Source of the DNA: Nostoc sp. B(2019)
Lineage (GTDB): Bacteria; Cyanobacteriota; Cyanobacteriia; Cyanobacteriales; Nostocaceae
Assembly: GCF_010091925.1 (NCBI RefSeq)
Contig: NZ_WVID01000011.1
Location: forward strand, 186,001-250,000
Length of the DNA: 64,000 nucleotides
Reading direction: 5' to 3'
Of the stretch, positions 56,443 to 64,000 are shown one piece after another. The notes under the pieces are model-generated. The model made no database searches. It was not told the DNA's origin and worked only from the letters and a program-made list of their open reading frames with translations. Each line of letters begins with the position of its first letter. The stretch's first letter is position 1. Both the position numbers and the translations under genes were made by a program.

Positions 56443-56600
56443 AGAGGGTGGTCATTACCTCTTTTCGTACTTTGTTCTCAGTCTCCAAGGGGCATAAGGC
56501 TAAGTTATCTACTTACTCTTCCCTATGCCCCATGCCCAAAAACTCCATCCCCTGTCTTGAAAAGCTTCCTACAGAACTTTTCGCTTGTTGGTGGAGTTTT

Positions 56601-57041
56601 TTATCTTGCTCTTTGCCGTGCATATCGTCCATCAAGTCCTTGCTTAATCCAACTTAGGCATTCGTATTCGGATGTGAATAATTTGGGTGCAGCAATATTA
56701 TTCAATAAATCTGGTGGATAATGGTCGTAAAAATATTTACCTGCTTCTTGGAAGACGATAATCAAATTATTGCGGTAAATATATCGTGACTTAAAATTAT
56801 CTCTTTGGCTACTAAATTCTAAATTTTTGTCAATATGTTCTTTGGCGATATCAACGATATTGCTAATACTGCTGCCATAGATTCCTGCTGGATTTTCTGC
56901 TTTGTGAAATTGGCTTTTTTGCCCAATTTCTGCTAGCAATCTATACGAATAAATTTCGTAATTATCTGCTTTGCCAAAAATAAATGGAATGATGAGATAT
57001 CCTTTATATGAGACTGATTTTTCATGAAGAAGACGGCTCAT
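56601..57041 (-). CDS. Hypothetical protein
   Basis: A 146-residue protein starting MSRLLHEKSVSYKGYLIIPF. The ATG at 57041 is chosen because AGGAGG lies 5 nt before it. The frame is open further to 57095. The body is rich in aromatic residues (FYDHYPPDLLNNIAAPKLFT). I recognise no family. Confidence 0.6.
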   Translation of the reverse strand: MSRLLHEKSVSYKGYLIIPFIFGKADNYEIYSYRLLAEIGQKSQFHKAENPAGIYGSSISNIVDIAKEHIDKNLEFSSQRDNFKSRYIYRNNLIIVFQEAGKYFYDHYPPDLLNNIAAPKLFTSEYECLSWIKQGLDGRYARQRAR

Positions 57042-57744
57042 CTCAACCTCCTTTTGTGTAACTGCTCTCAAAGAAATTGTTTGAATCACACACACTAAAA
57101 ATTAATACATTTCTGTTAGTTACTCTCACAGCTTACCTACACTCCACGACACTTTTGTAAAGAAGGCTATATCCCCCTGTGCAAAAGAGCAGATAGGCTA
57201 ATCTCGGTTTATCAGAAAAGTATTGCAATAACAATTATCGCTCTTTTTGAAATCAGTAAGCATTAAACTTGTTACTCAATCAGGGCAATTGGTACGATTT
57301 GCTGTCTTACTTAAGTAAGTTATTCATATTTGTTGACAAAATTTTTACTTATGCTACTGAGCCTTTTACTTTAATATGATTACTGAATTAGTGTTTTAGG
57401 CGATCGCATAAAATTCAAAGCCACTGGGAGTGTATGCTTGCTCAGTAAACTGGCTTGAAAATGTCGAGGGGCTGGGGATGATTCTGGAGTGAGCCAAACG
57501 AGCAAATTGCTCAAAGAGTCACGAATGAGATTGATACCCAATAAGAGCGTATGATTAACAGAGCCAATAGAAAATTTACCCATCACATTTGTTTACAGGG
57601 TAACTGTTGTGTCAAAGTTGCCAAACCAATTAAAGTGTTAATAAGCAGCGTTAAACCTATAGAGCAAGCGTTTGTCTGCGGTCACTGAACCGGAAAATCA
57701 AACTGGGGTCGGACAAAACCATAGCTATTTAGGGGTATGAGTAT
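57042..57744. other. Intergenic 703 bp, no convincing gene
   Basis: A minus-strand frame of 68 codons (57380-57586) has no clear ribosome site or family; upstream of it the same strand reads LINTLIGLATLTQQLPCKQM before a stop, so it might be part of a decayed gene. Nothing else seen. Confidence 0.4.
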
Positions 57745-57930
57745 ATGAGCGAATCTAATTTTACAGATGCTTTGCAATGGACATCTGAAGCTAAAACAAA
57801 GTTGAAAAGTATTCCCTTTTTTGTTCGTTCTCAAGCTAAAGCTAGAATTGAGCAGCTTGCTCGTCAAGCAGAGCAAGAAATTGTGACAGCCGATTTAGTG
57901 GAACAGGCTAGGCTTGAGTTTGGACAGTGA
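57745..57930 (+). CDS. Stand-alone PCP-reductase domain protein
   Basis: A 61-residue protein matching the PCP_red domain, found at the C-terminus of the ChlB subunit of dark protochlorophyllide reductase: [20 protein letters not shown], then [20 protein letters not shown] and ARLEFGQ. As a separate gene its role is open; it may bind other proteins or a tetrapyrrole. Confidence 0.82.
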   Translation: MSESNFTDALQWTSEAKTKLKSIPFFVRSQAKARIEQLARQAEQEIVTADLVEQARLEFGQ

Positions 57931-58067
57931 GGTATTTCGGATAGTTACTCAGATTACTCGGTTGGCTCTATTGGACTTTTTAGATATTTTTACATAAGTA
58001 TGGTATTTATATCTAAACACAAATGACTAATCCGCCGAGATTATAGGCAAGGTGCTTTAGTGAGCAG

Positions 58068-58367
58068 CTAGTGGCCCCATTCTAAGGTAATCTCCAGATT
58101 GGCAGTGGAAGTACCTTTGACTAGTAAAGGTATGAGCTTACCCGATTCAATACAAATTTCTATACCAAATTTTACACTTGCTTTATCTGGCTTAGCTTTG
58201 TGTACTATCTCTGCAATTTCCTTGGTAAGAGATTCTATAGCAACGGTTACTTCGTTAAAAGGTTGGGTTTGAAAATTTATTTTGCGTTCGCCGATTAGTG
58301 TAGCTTCAACTCGGACATGTGTACCATCAGCAAGTTCTACCGAAATAATTCTAGTTTGGAGTTCCAT
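58068..58367 (-). CDS. Trypsin-co-occurring domain protein (CU044_2847-like)
   Basis: A 99-residue beta-rich protein (VELADGTHVRVEATLIGERK ... VKFGIEICIESGKLIPLLVK ... EITLEWGH). This matches the small Trypco1-type domain that often sits next to trypsin-like proteases or defence-type genes. No protease gene is adjacent. Confidence 0.75.
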   Translation of the reverse strand: MELQTRIISVELADGTHVRVEATLIGERKINFQTQPFNEVTVAIESLTKEIAEIVHKAKPDKASVKFGIEICIESGKLIPLLVKGTSTANLEITLEWGH

Positions 58368-58523
58368 GTTGATTTGACTGGATTACTCTGCTTTTATAAC
58401 ATTCAATCACTAGTAATAAATACAACTTTAAATTTTAAGGCAGTCTCCGCTTCCTGTTGTACGTAAGCATCCCATGCTTGATGTTAAGCAGGGATAACCA
58501 GAAAATTAGCTGAATTTACCTAG

Positions 58524-59360
58524 TCAACTCCCTCCCACGTTCATGGCTGCCAAAAAAGCCTTCTGACTAACATCTTTGTAAACTACATCCAAATAGTTCA
58601 TTACCACATCGGCAGAATTTATATTTACAGTATTTTCTACTTCCTTCGCCAATGGAATCGCTCCCAATACGTCTAATATCGTCTCGCTACTCGATGGTGC
58701 AATCACTACCAAAGATGACTCTAGTGGCTCGTTATATTGCCAGAAAGCGTCAATTTTTACTGAGTATTGGTTATCGGGAATTAACTGTTGAACATCAGAT
58801 GTTTCAATGGTGTGAGCTTCAACCTTGGCACTACGTAAATTTCGTAAATCGCTAATAATTTGCTCTTTCGTGCGTCCGCGCAATTGAAATAGTACAAACG
58901 GGTCTTCACTGAAGCGATCGCCTAACTGATAGTAAATAGCACCAACATGTTTGCAAGGATTTACCTTATCAGGACAAGAGCATTTACTGTGGATATCAGA
59001 GAGGGTAAAAGGAAATAGCGAAAGACCATTCGCTGTAAACACTTCTTCTATATTTTGTGGCATTTCTCCTGCTAGCAACTTGGCAGCAAAAGTTACTTTA
59101 TGGGACATTGTTTCAATTACATAACCCCATTGTTCATCACTAAATGGGTCAAGAGAAAGGGAAACTTTATAAGGTTCTGCTTCACTACCTTGCACTCTAG
59201 CTAAAACTTTTGCACCTTTAAACTCGATACTCAAAACATTTCCTTGACGTGCATAGTTTCTAGCACGTTCCAAACGCTTTTTAAACCGATAAGAATCAAG
59301 TAAATCAAGCCATCGTTGTGACCACCATTCTCTACTTGCCTGAAGGGTGTAATTAGTCAT
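58524..59360 (-). CDS. SWIM zinc-finger protein
   Basis: A 278-residue protein with a SWIM motif CSCPDKVNPCKHVGAIYY near residues 127-144 (C-x-C...C-x-H), which binds zinc and nucleic acid or protein. It starts 192 bp after the SNF2 gene on the same strand. The pair is a standard two-gene unit in cyanobacteria and other bacteria, suggesting joint work on DNA or RNA. Confidence 0.88.
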   Translation of the reverse strand: MTNYTLQASREWWSQRWLDLLDSYRFKKRLERARNYARQGNVLSIEFKGAKVLARVQGSEAEPYKVSLSLDPFSDEQWGYVIETMSHKVTFAAKLLAGEMPQNIEEVFTANGLSLFPFTLSDIHSKCSCPDKVNPCKHVGAIYYQLGDRFSEDPFVLFQLRGRTKEQIISDLRNLRSAKVEAHTIETSDVQQLIPDNQYSVKIDAFWQYNEPLESSLVVIAPSSSETILDVLGAIPLAKEVENTVNINSADVVMNYLDVVYKDVSQKAFLAAMNVGGS

Positions 59361-59444
59361 GATTTTTTCTCTTTTATTGATTAAGTATTAAGGGGTAAAT
59401 GTATAGGGTAGCCCTGTCAAGGTGTAACTTCAACATTCAGTTTT

Positions 59445-59497
59445 CTTTGTGTCTTTGTGATGACAGAAATTAATTTATTAACCACAAAGACACAAAG
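59445..59497. repeat. Perfect 15-bp inverted repeat between SNF2 and SWIM genes
   Basis: CTTTGTGTCTTTGTG (59445-59459) and CACAAAGACACAAAG (59483-59497) flank 23 nt. Being a dispersed Nostoc repeat type, it may form an mRNA hairpin inside the two-gene transcript. Confidence 0.65.
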
Positions 59498-59552
59498 ACA
59501 CTAAGTAAGACGATCTAGTAATCATAGGGATGAAAGCAGATTTTGATCCGCC

Positions 59553-62500
59553 TTATTCTGCATCTTCATCAATTACTGCATTGCGGTCAAGTAGTAATAA
59601 GTTACGGAGTTGATCTGTATCCAATTCAGTCAGCCATTCTTCACCTGCACCTACAACTTGTTCAGCCAGTTGTTTTTTACTTTCAATCATGTCATGAATT
59701 TTCTCTTCTAAAGTGCCAGTACAGACAAATTTATGTACTTGTACATTGCGGGTTTGACCAATACGAAATACTCGGTCTGTGGCTTGATTTTCTACGGCTG
59801 GATTCCACCATCTATCAAAGTGAAATACATGATTTGCTCGTGTTAAATTTAGTCCTACACCACCTGCTTTTAGTGAAAGAATCATAATTGGTGGCCCTTG
59901 AGGATCGTGTTGGAAACGGTCAATCATTTCCTCCCGTTGTTTTTTACTGGTGCTGCCATATAAAAAGAAGATTTCTCGCCCCAGTTGTTTTTCTAGATGA
60001 GGTTTGAGTAATTTACCCCACTCAGCAAATTGAGTGAATATTAAAGCGCGGTCGCCTTCTGCTAAAACCTCTTCTAGCATTTCTTCTAGCCGCAGAAGTT
60101 TGGCTGAATTATGTTGCTCTAATGTAGCTTGTTTCAAATACTGGGCTGGATGATTGCAGATTTGTTTGAGCTTGATTAATAAAGCTAAAATCATTCCCCG
60201 CCGTTGCAATCCTTCAGACGATTCAATCTCTGCTAAAGACTCTTCTACGACTTTTTGATAAAGTGCCGCTTGTTCAGCAGTCAATCCACAAAATACTGTC
60301 ATTTCTTGCTTATCTGGCAAGTCTTGAATGATTTCGCGATCGCTTTTCAGACGGCGTAGAATAAACGGTTGAACTAATGCACGTAACTGACTCAAAGAAG
60401 CCGTATCACCATACTTTTCAATTGGCATGGCAAATCGCCGCTGGAAAAACTGTCGCTTGCCCAAATATCCAGGATTGAGAAAATCTAAAATCGACCACAA
60501 TTCTTGTAATCTATTTTCTACTGGTGTACCTGTCAAGGCAACGCGAAATCCAGCTTCTAATTGTCGTACTGCTTGTGACTGCTTCGCATCGGGATTCTTG
60601 ACATTCTGCGCTTCGTCTAAAACAATTGCTTGCCAAGAAAGGCTCTGTAATGACTTGATATCTCGATGAATTAATGAGTAACTAGTAATGACTAAATCAT
60701 GCTTTTTAGCTGCTTCGACAAAAGCTTTACCTTTGGGTCGTTTATCACCGTGATATTGCAAAACCTTCAACGTTGGGGCGAATTTCTTAACTTCCCTTTC
60801 CCAATTTCCTAAAACAGAAGTTGGACAAACCAGTAAAGTTGGATTTTCTAGCGCACCTTGTTCTTTCAAGTGCAGAAGAAAGGCGATAAACTGAATGGTC
60901 TTACCCAATCCCATATCGTCGGCGAGACATGCACCCAAGCCCCAACGTTCCAAGAAGGCCAGCCAAGCAGCACCTCGTTCTTGATACGGTCGCAACTGTC
61001 CTTGAAAGCCAGTAGGTGTGGGCAAAGGTGCGATCGCCTGATTATTTGTTAGCGCCCCAATTAACTCTTGTAATGCTCCAGACGCCTCAAAGCTGACCAC
61101 TGGTAACTTTTCAATAACTTGGGTATCCCCAGTACTGAGGCGTAAAGCATCTTCCAAGGAAAGCGCCATTTGGTCTTTGCGAGAGGCGAAAAAGGCTTGG
61201 GCTGTCTTGATGTCTTGGGGGCGCAACTCCACCCACTCGCCGTTAATTTCTACAAGTGGGCTATTCAATGCCACAAGTCTATCAAACTCGGCTTTAGAAA
61301 TAGTTTGTCCGCCAATTCCCAATTGCCATTGAAAATTTAACAAACTCTGTAACCCCAAGCTTTCTTGCTTTTTCTTTGGAGTTTCAGCAGTAATTTTCAA
61401 ACCCAAACGGTTCGCCCATCCTTCACGGTTTGCTAAACTGGGGGGCAAAATCACGCCCAAACCACTATCTTCTAGTCTCCAAGCTACAGATTTAATAAAT
61501 TCATACGCCTGTAGGGGACTGAGACGACAAGATTGGGGATATTCAGCTTCTAAGCTGGGTGCGAGCGCGGGATACAATCTTGAAGCTAATCCTAAACCAC
61601 CCAAAAATGTTTCTTGAGGTTGGTCAATTGTCCGATTTTCATAAACCAACCGCTCAACTGGATTGTTCCAAATAGTTGCTGCATCCACCAAAAACTCTGG
61701 ATTATCAGCCGCTTGAAGGAAATACGCCAATATCCAATCTACTTCTCCAGGCTCCGGGGAACGCAGTTGAAAACAGGTGCGAAATAGAGTTTTCAGAGCT
61801 AGTTGATATTGTAGCGGCATAGTCCAAGCTTTTAGCGCCGCTTCCAGTCGTTCGACTCCAACTGCATCTGTATTGATTGTATTAGATTCACTAGTTAAAG
61901 ATTGCAACCACTGTCGCACCGCAGACGGTAGAGATGCGATCGCCTTTGTTTCAACGATGGGTTGGGAACCTACCATTTCTCGTACTTGAGCATCTATCGT
62001 ACTATTGAGAAATCCCAGCAATAATTCTTGAGGTTCGGTAGGGAAGTCCACCGCTAGGTGAGAAGATGAGGAAGATATTGCTCCCCCCTCTGCTTGATAG
62101 GTGCGACAAGCTAATGGCATCTTCGCCGAAAATTTTTCTAAGCGGGTTCCATCTACAGCACTATCTAAAAGTACTTGCCACTTCGCAACGATAGAATCAT
62201 CAGATTGGCGTTGGATAGTCGGTAAAAACTTACAACGCGAGATTAAATCTAAGCTCCAGCGGGCGACTTGCGACCAAAAACGTAAATCTCCTCCTAAAAA
62301 GGCATCCTCCCCATTAGCAGCATTTAGAGGAACAGAAGTGAGCAATTTCATTGCTGCGGTGGGATTGAGACAAAACCCCTCAACTCGCCACGGTTGTAAG
62401 TATTGTGGGGATTGTGTTTCCAAGTCTACTGTGGCAGAGGCAGAATGTACTGGAGAAATTATTAGTGTTTCCCCGTTACTCTCTGGAATATAAGTTGGTA

Positions 62501-62837
62501 GAGAAATTATTTGGGAGTGCGTTGGCCAACTGATCTCAGTAGTATTTGTACCTTTACGGGTTCGCCCAGTATTAGCTAAAGCAACTTGCGGTTCCTGCGT
62601 TTTAGCAATTGTGATGTTATGCGAATCGCCAAAGGCGACGTTTCGCGTAGCTTGCTGAAGAGTAGGGGTACGCAACCACTCGCTTAATTCAACTGGTGTC
62701 ATTGCTAATGGATGTAGTGGTACATCTGGCGATGAACTAAACTCAAAATTTACCCGCGAGGATCGCCATGTTTCGCCCCAAACAAATAAACAACCATTTT
62801 GATTTTTTCCTAACCAACTACCGTGTAAAATCGCCAT
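59553..62837 (-). CDS. SNF2-family DEAD/DEAH-box helicase
   Basis: A 1094-residue protein with an N-terminal SNF2-associated region (about 1-600). The ATPase has DDMGLGKTIQFIAF (Walker A), LDEAQNVKN (DEAQ box) and ALTGTPVENRLQELW. The C-terminal helicase lobe has LSLKAGGVGLNLTRANHVFH and DRVFRIGQ. It likely moves proteins on DNA rather than unwinding it. The SWIM protein follows. Confidence 0.93.
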   Translation of the reverse strand: MAILHGSWLGKNQNGCLFVWGETWRSSRVNFEFSSSPDVPLHPLAMTPVELSEWLRTPTLQQATRNVAFGDSHNITIAKTQEPQVALANTGRTRKGTNTTEISWPTHSQIISLPTYIPESNGETLIISPVHSASATVDLETQSPQYLQPWRVEGFCLNPTAAMKLLTSVPLNAANGEDAFLGGDLRFWSQVARWSLDLISRCKFLPTIQRQSDDSIVAKWQVLLDSAVDGTRLEKFSAKMPLACRTYQAEGGAISSSSSHLAVDFPTEPQELLLGFLNSTIDAQVREMVGSQPIVETKAIASLPSAVRQWLQSLTSESNTINTDAVGVERLEAALKAWTMPLQYQLALKTLFRTCFQLRSPEPGEVDWILAYFLQAADNPEFLVDAATIWNNPVERLVYENRTIDQPQETFLGGLGLASRLYPALAPSLEAEYPQSCRLSPLQAYEFIKSVAWRLEDSGLGVILPPSLANREGWANRLGLKITAETPKKKQESLGLQSLLNFQWQLGIGGQTISKAEFDRLVALNSPLVEINGEWVELRPQDIKTAQAFFASRKDQMALSLEDALRLSTGDTQVIEKLPVVSFEASGALQELIGALTNNQAIAPLPTPTGFQGQLRPYQERGAAWLAFLERWGLGACLADDMGLGKTIQFIAFLLHLKEQGALENPTLLVCPTSVLGNWEREVKKFAPTLKVLQYHGDKRPKGKAFVEAAKKHDLVITSYSLIHRDIKSLQSLSWQAIVLDEAQNVKNPDAKQSQAVRQLEAGFRVALTGTPVENRLQELWSILDFLNPGYLGKRQFFQRRFAMPIEKYGDTASLSQLRALVQPFILRRLKSDREIIQDLPDKQEMTVFCGLTAEQAALYQKVVEESLAEIESSEGLQRRGMILALLIKLKQICNHPAQYLKQATLEQHNSAKLLRLEEMLEEVLAEGDRALIFTQFAEWGKLLKPHLEKQLGREIFFLYGSTSKKQREEMIDRFQHDPQGPPIMILSLKAGGVGLNLTRANHVFHFDRWWNPAVENQATDRVFRIGQTRNVQVHKFVCTGTLEEKIHDMIESKKQLAEQVVGAGEEWLTELDTDQLRNLLLLDRNAVIDEDAE

Positions 62838-63107
62838 TTGCTAACTACTCAGATTTTCACCCAACTTCAGCATTAACTAATTATTGCTGTTTTAAAAAGA
62901 ATTTATTGAATTACAAATTGAATTTAATCAATACATTAAATTAATGAGGCATCCTAAACATTAAAGAGAATAAAAATTCCGATTTATAAAATTTTAAATA
63001 ATCAGACGGCACTAGAACTAGATTATATGCATTCTCCAGAGCGGAATACCGTAAGAGCATTACTAAATGTTGTAATTATTGAAGGTAAAATATATTCCAA
63101 TAACCCT

Positions 63108-63507
63108 TCTTTGAGGCAAAATTTACGGCTTATTGTTCGAGTCAGGACATCTTGATTATCAGGATATCTGTTCAGGACGTTACACACAAGCTAAAAGGAA
63201 TATTGGGGGCGTTTTATTTAAAACCAAACTTTCCTAGTCAGTGCAGCTATATTTGCAACGCTGGTTTGATTGTACAACCTAGGCTACGGGGTCAGGTATA
63301 GGACGGTTTATGGGAGCAACGCTCTTGACAGCAGCTAGCTTTGGCTACGAAGCAGTGATATTTGATTTTGCCTTTGAAACTAATATACCTTCAATTACAC
63401 TTTGACTGGCATTAGGATTTAATATTATTGGGTGTATTCGGCGTTTAGCAAAGCTAAGCGATGGGCAGGTAGATAGATACCTGATCTTGTATCGCGCTTT
63501 GCATTGA
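63108..63507 (+). pseudogene. Degraded GNAT acetyltransferase gene
   Basis: Three pieces can be joined by eye: VTHKLKGILG, then AFYLKPNFPS...CNAGLIVQPRLRGQ after a frame change, then GRFMGATLLTAASFGYEAVI and FETNIPSITL after a second one-base shift. The Trp codon of the family pattern is TGA, after which LALGFNIIGCIRRLAKLSDG runs to a stop at 63505-63507. This is the GNAT order of motif A and B. It lies just before pnp and is clearly dead. Confidence 0.75.
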
Positions 63508-63608
63508 AAGACTTGTTTATCTTTGTGTGTAACGGAAGTCAGCCATAGGGCATAAATGTTAGGATTGCCACAGAGAGCGAATAGCGAAAGAGAAGGAAAA
63601 AAAACTGA

Positions 63609-64000
63609 ATGGCAGAAGTTGATAAGTCAATATCCTTTGATGGACGGGATATTCGACTGAAAGTAGGCCTATTAGCTCCCCAAGCTGGTGGGTCAGTTTT
63701 AATACAATCGGGGGACACAGCTGTATTAGTGACGGCTACGCGATCGCAAGCCAGAGAAGGCATTGATTTTCTTCCCCTCACAGTAGATTACGAAGAAAGG
63801 CTATATGCCGCTGGTAGGATTCCCGGAGGGATAATGCGACGGGAAGGCCGTCCACCAGAAAAAACAATTCTCACCAGCCGTCTCATAGATCGTCCCCTGC
63901 GTCCTCTATTCCCTTCATGGTTACGGGATGACCTGCAAATTATTGCGTTAACACTATCGATGGATGAGCTAGTACCACCCGATGTGCTAGCAGTTACAGG
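63609..64000 (+). CDS. pnp: Polyribonucleotide nucleotidyltransferase (5' part)
   Basis: The window ends inside the gene; 130 residues are present, starting [60 protein letters not shown] and [12 protein letters not shown] are the first RNase PH-type domain of PNPase, which degrades RNA 3' to 5' and can add tails. AGAAGGA lies about 11 nt before the ATG. Confidence 0.96.
   Translation, partial: MAEVDKSISFDGRDIRLKVGLLAPQAGGSVLIQSGDTAVLVTATRSQAREGIDFLPLTVDYEERLYAAGRIPGGIMRREGRPPEKTILTSRLIDRPLRPLFPSWLRDDLQIIALTLSMDELVPPDVLAVT

Noticed and set aside
57380-57586. 68-codon minus-strand reading frame
   Set aside because: No family, no good ribosome site; could be a fragment of a decayed gene but cannot be shown.
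1-64000. tRNA, rRNA or other well-known RNA genes
   Set aside because: Reading the larger spacers on both strands I found no T-loop/acceptor pattern or other familiar RNA; a covariance-model search would be needed to exclude small RNAs.

Overview
The window is a chromosomal segment of a filamentous, Nostoc-like cyanobacterium. The octamer GCGATCGC (HIP1) is scattered through genes and spacers. There are phototroph genes (petN, a cofactor-assembly protein for the cytochrome b6f complex, a Hik2-like kinase, a stand-alone PCP-reductase domain protein), cyanobacteria-restricted families (DUF2079, DUF3155, DUF3598, DUF3611, DUF2808) and the short dispersed repeats typical of Nostoc genomes. No tRNA or rRNA gene, complete insertion sequence or CRISPR array was seen.

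Layout. 1-9.8 kb: recJ (cut by the left edge), a GNAT acetyltransferase, a PD-(D/E)XK nuclease, a DUF2079 protein with a GT2-GtrA glycosyltransferase, def, an ftsX-like permease and a DUF3598 protein. 9.9-12.1 kb: a small accessory island with a DUF433/DUF5615 toxin-antitoxin pair and a lone reverse transcriptase of the unknown-group/abortive-infection kind. 12.2-22.6 kb: housekeeping genes (aat, rpsN, nth, rseP, serS), then a PadR regulator, the b6f assembly factor, DUF3155 and a GAF histidine kinase. 22.6-35 kb: two envelope paralogues, a small gene pair, an SbcC-like ATPase, a PAS-GGDEF-EAL protein, an SH3 protein and a Ycf46-like AAA ATPase. 35.4-43.2 kb: the rpmH-rnpA-PH-yidC-jag-DUF177 cluster, DUF2808 and the three-gene transhydrogenase operon. 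43.5-46.1 kb: a zone of decaying toxin-antitoxin genes. 46.2-57 kb: petN, an exonuclease, a CYP110-type P450, an intact Phd/RelE pair, an aminotransferase, yjbQ, lipB, hpf/lrtA and htpX. 57.7-64 kb: small proteins, a SWIM/SNF2 pair, a dead GNAT gene and the start of pnp.

The most striking observation is a 206-bp non-autonomous element (10340-10545) with 16-bp terminal inverted repeats and a perfect 10-bp target duplication. It splits the DUF433 antitoxin gene; removing the element and one duplicate restores a continuous reading frame. It lies next to the lone reverse transcriptase, the best candidate in the window for an undescribed defence system. Elsewhere two further toxin genes (PIN and MazF/PemK) are inactivated, a 44-bp palindrome has inserted into a tandem repeat, and a GNAT gene upstream of pnp is a relic. 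Two short genes that are easily missed are annotated here: petN (29 aa) and rpmH (44 aa).
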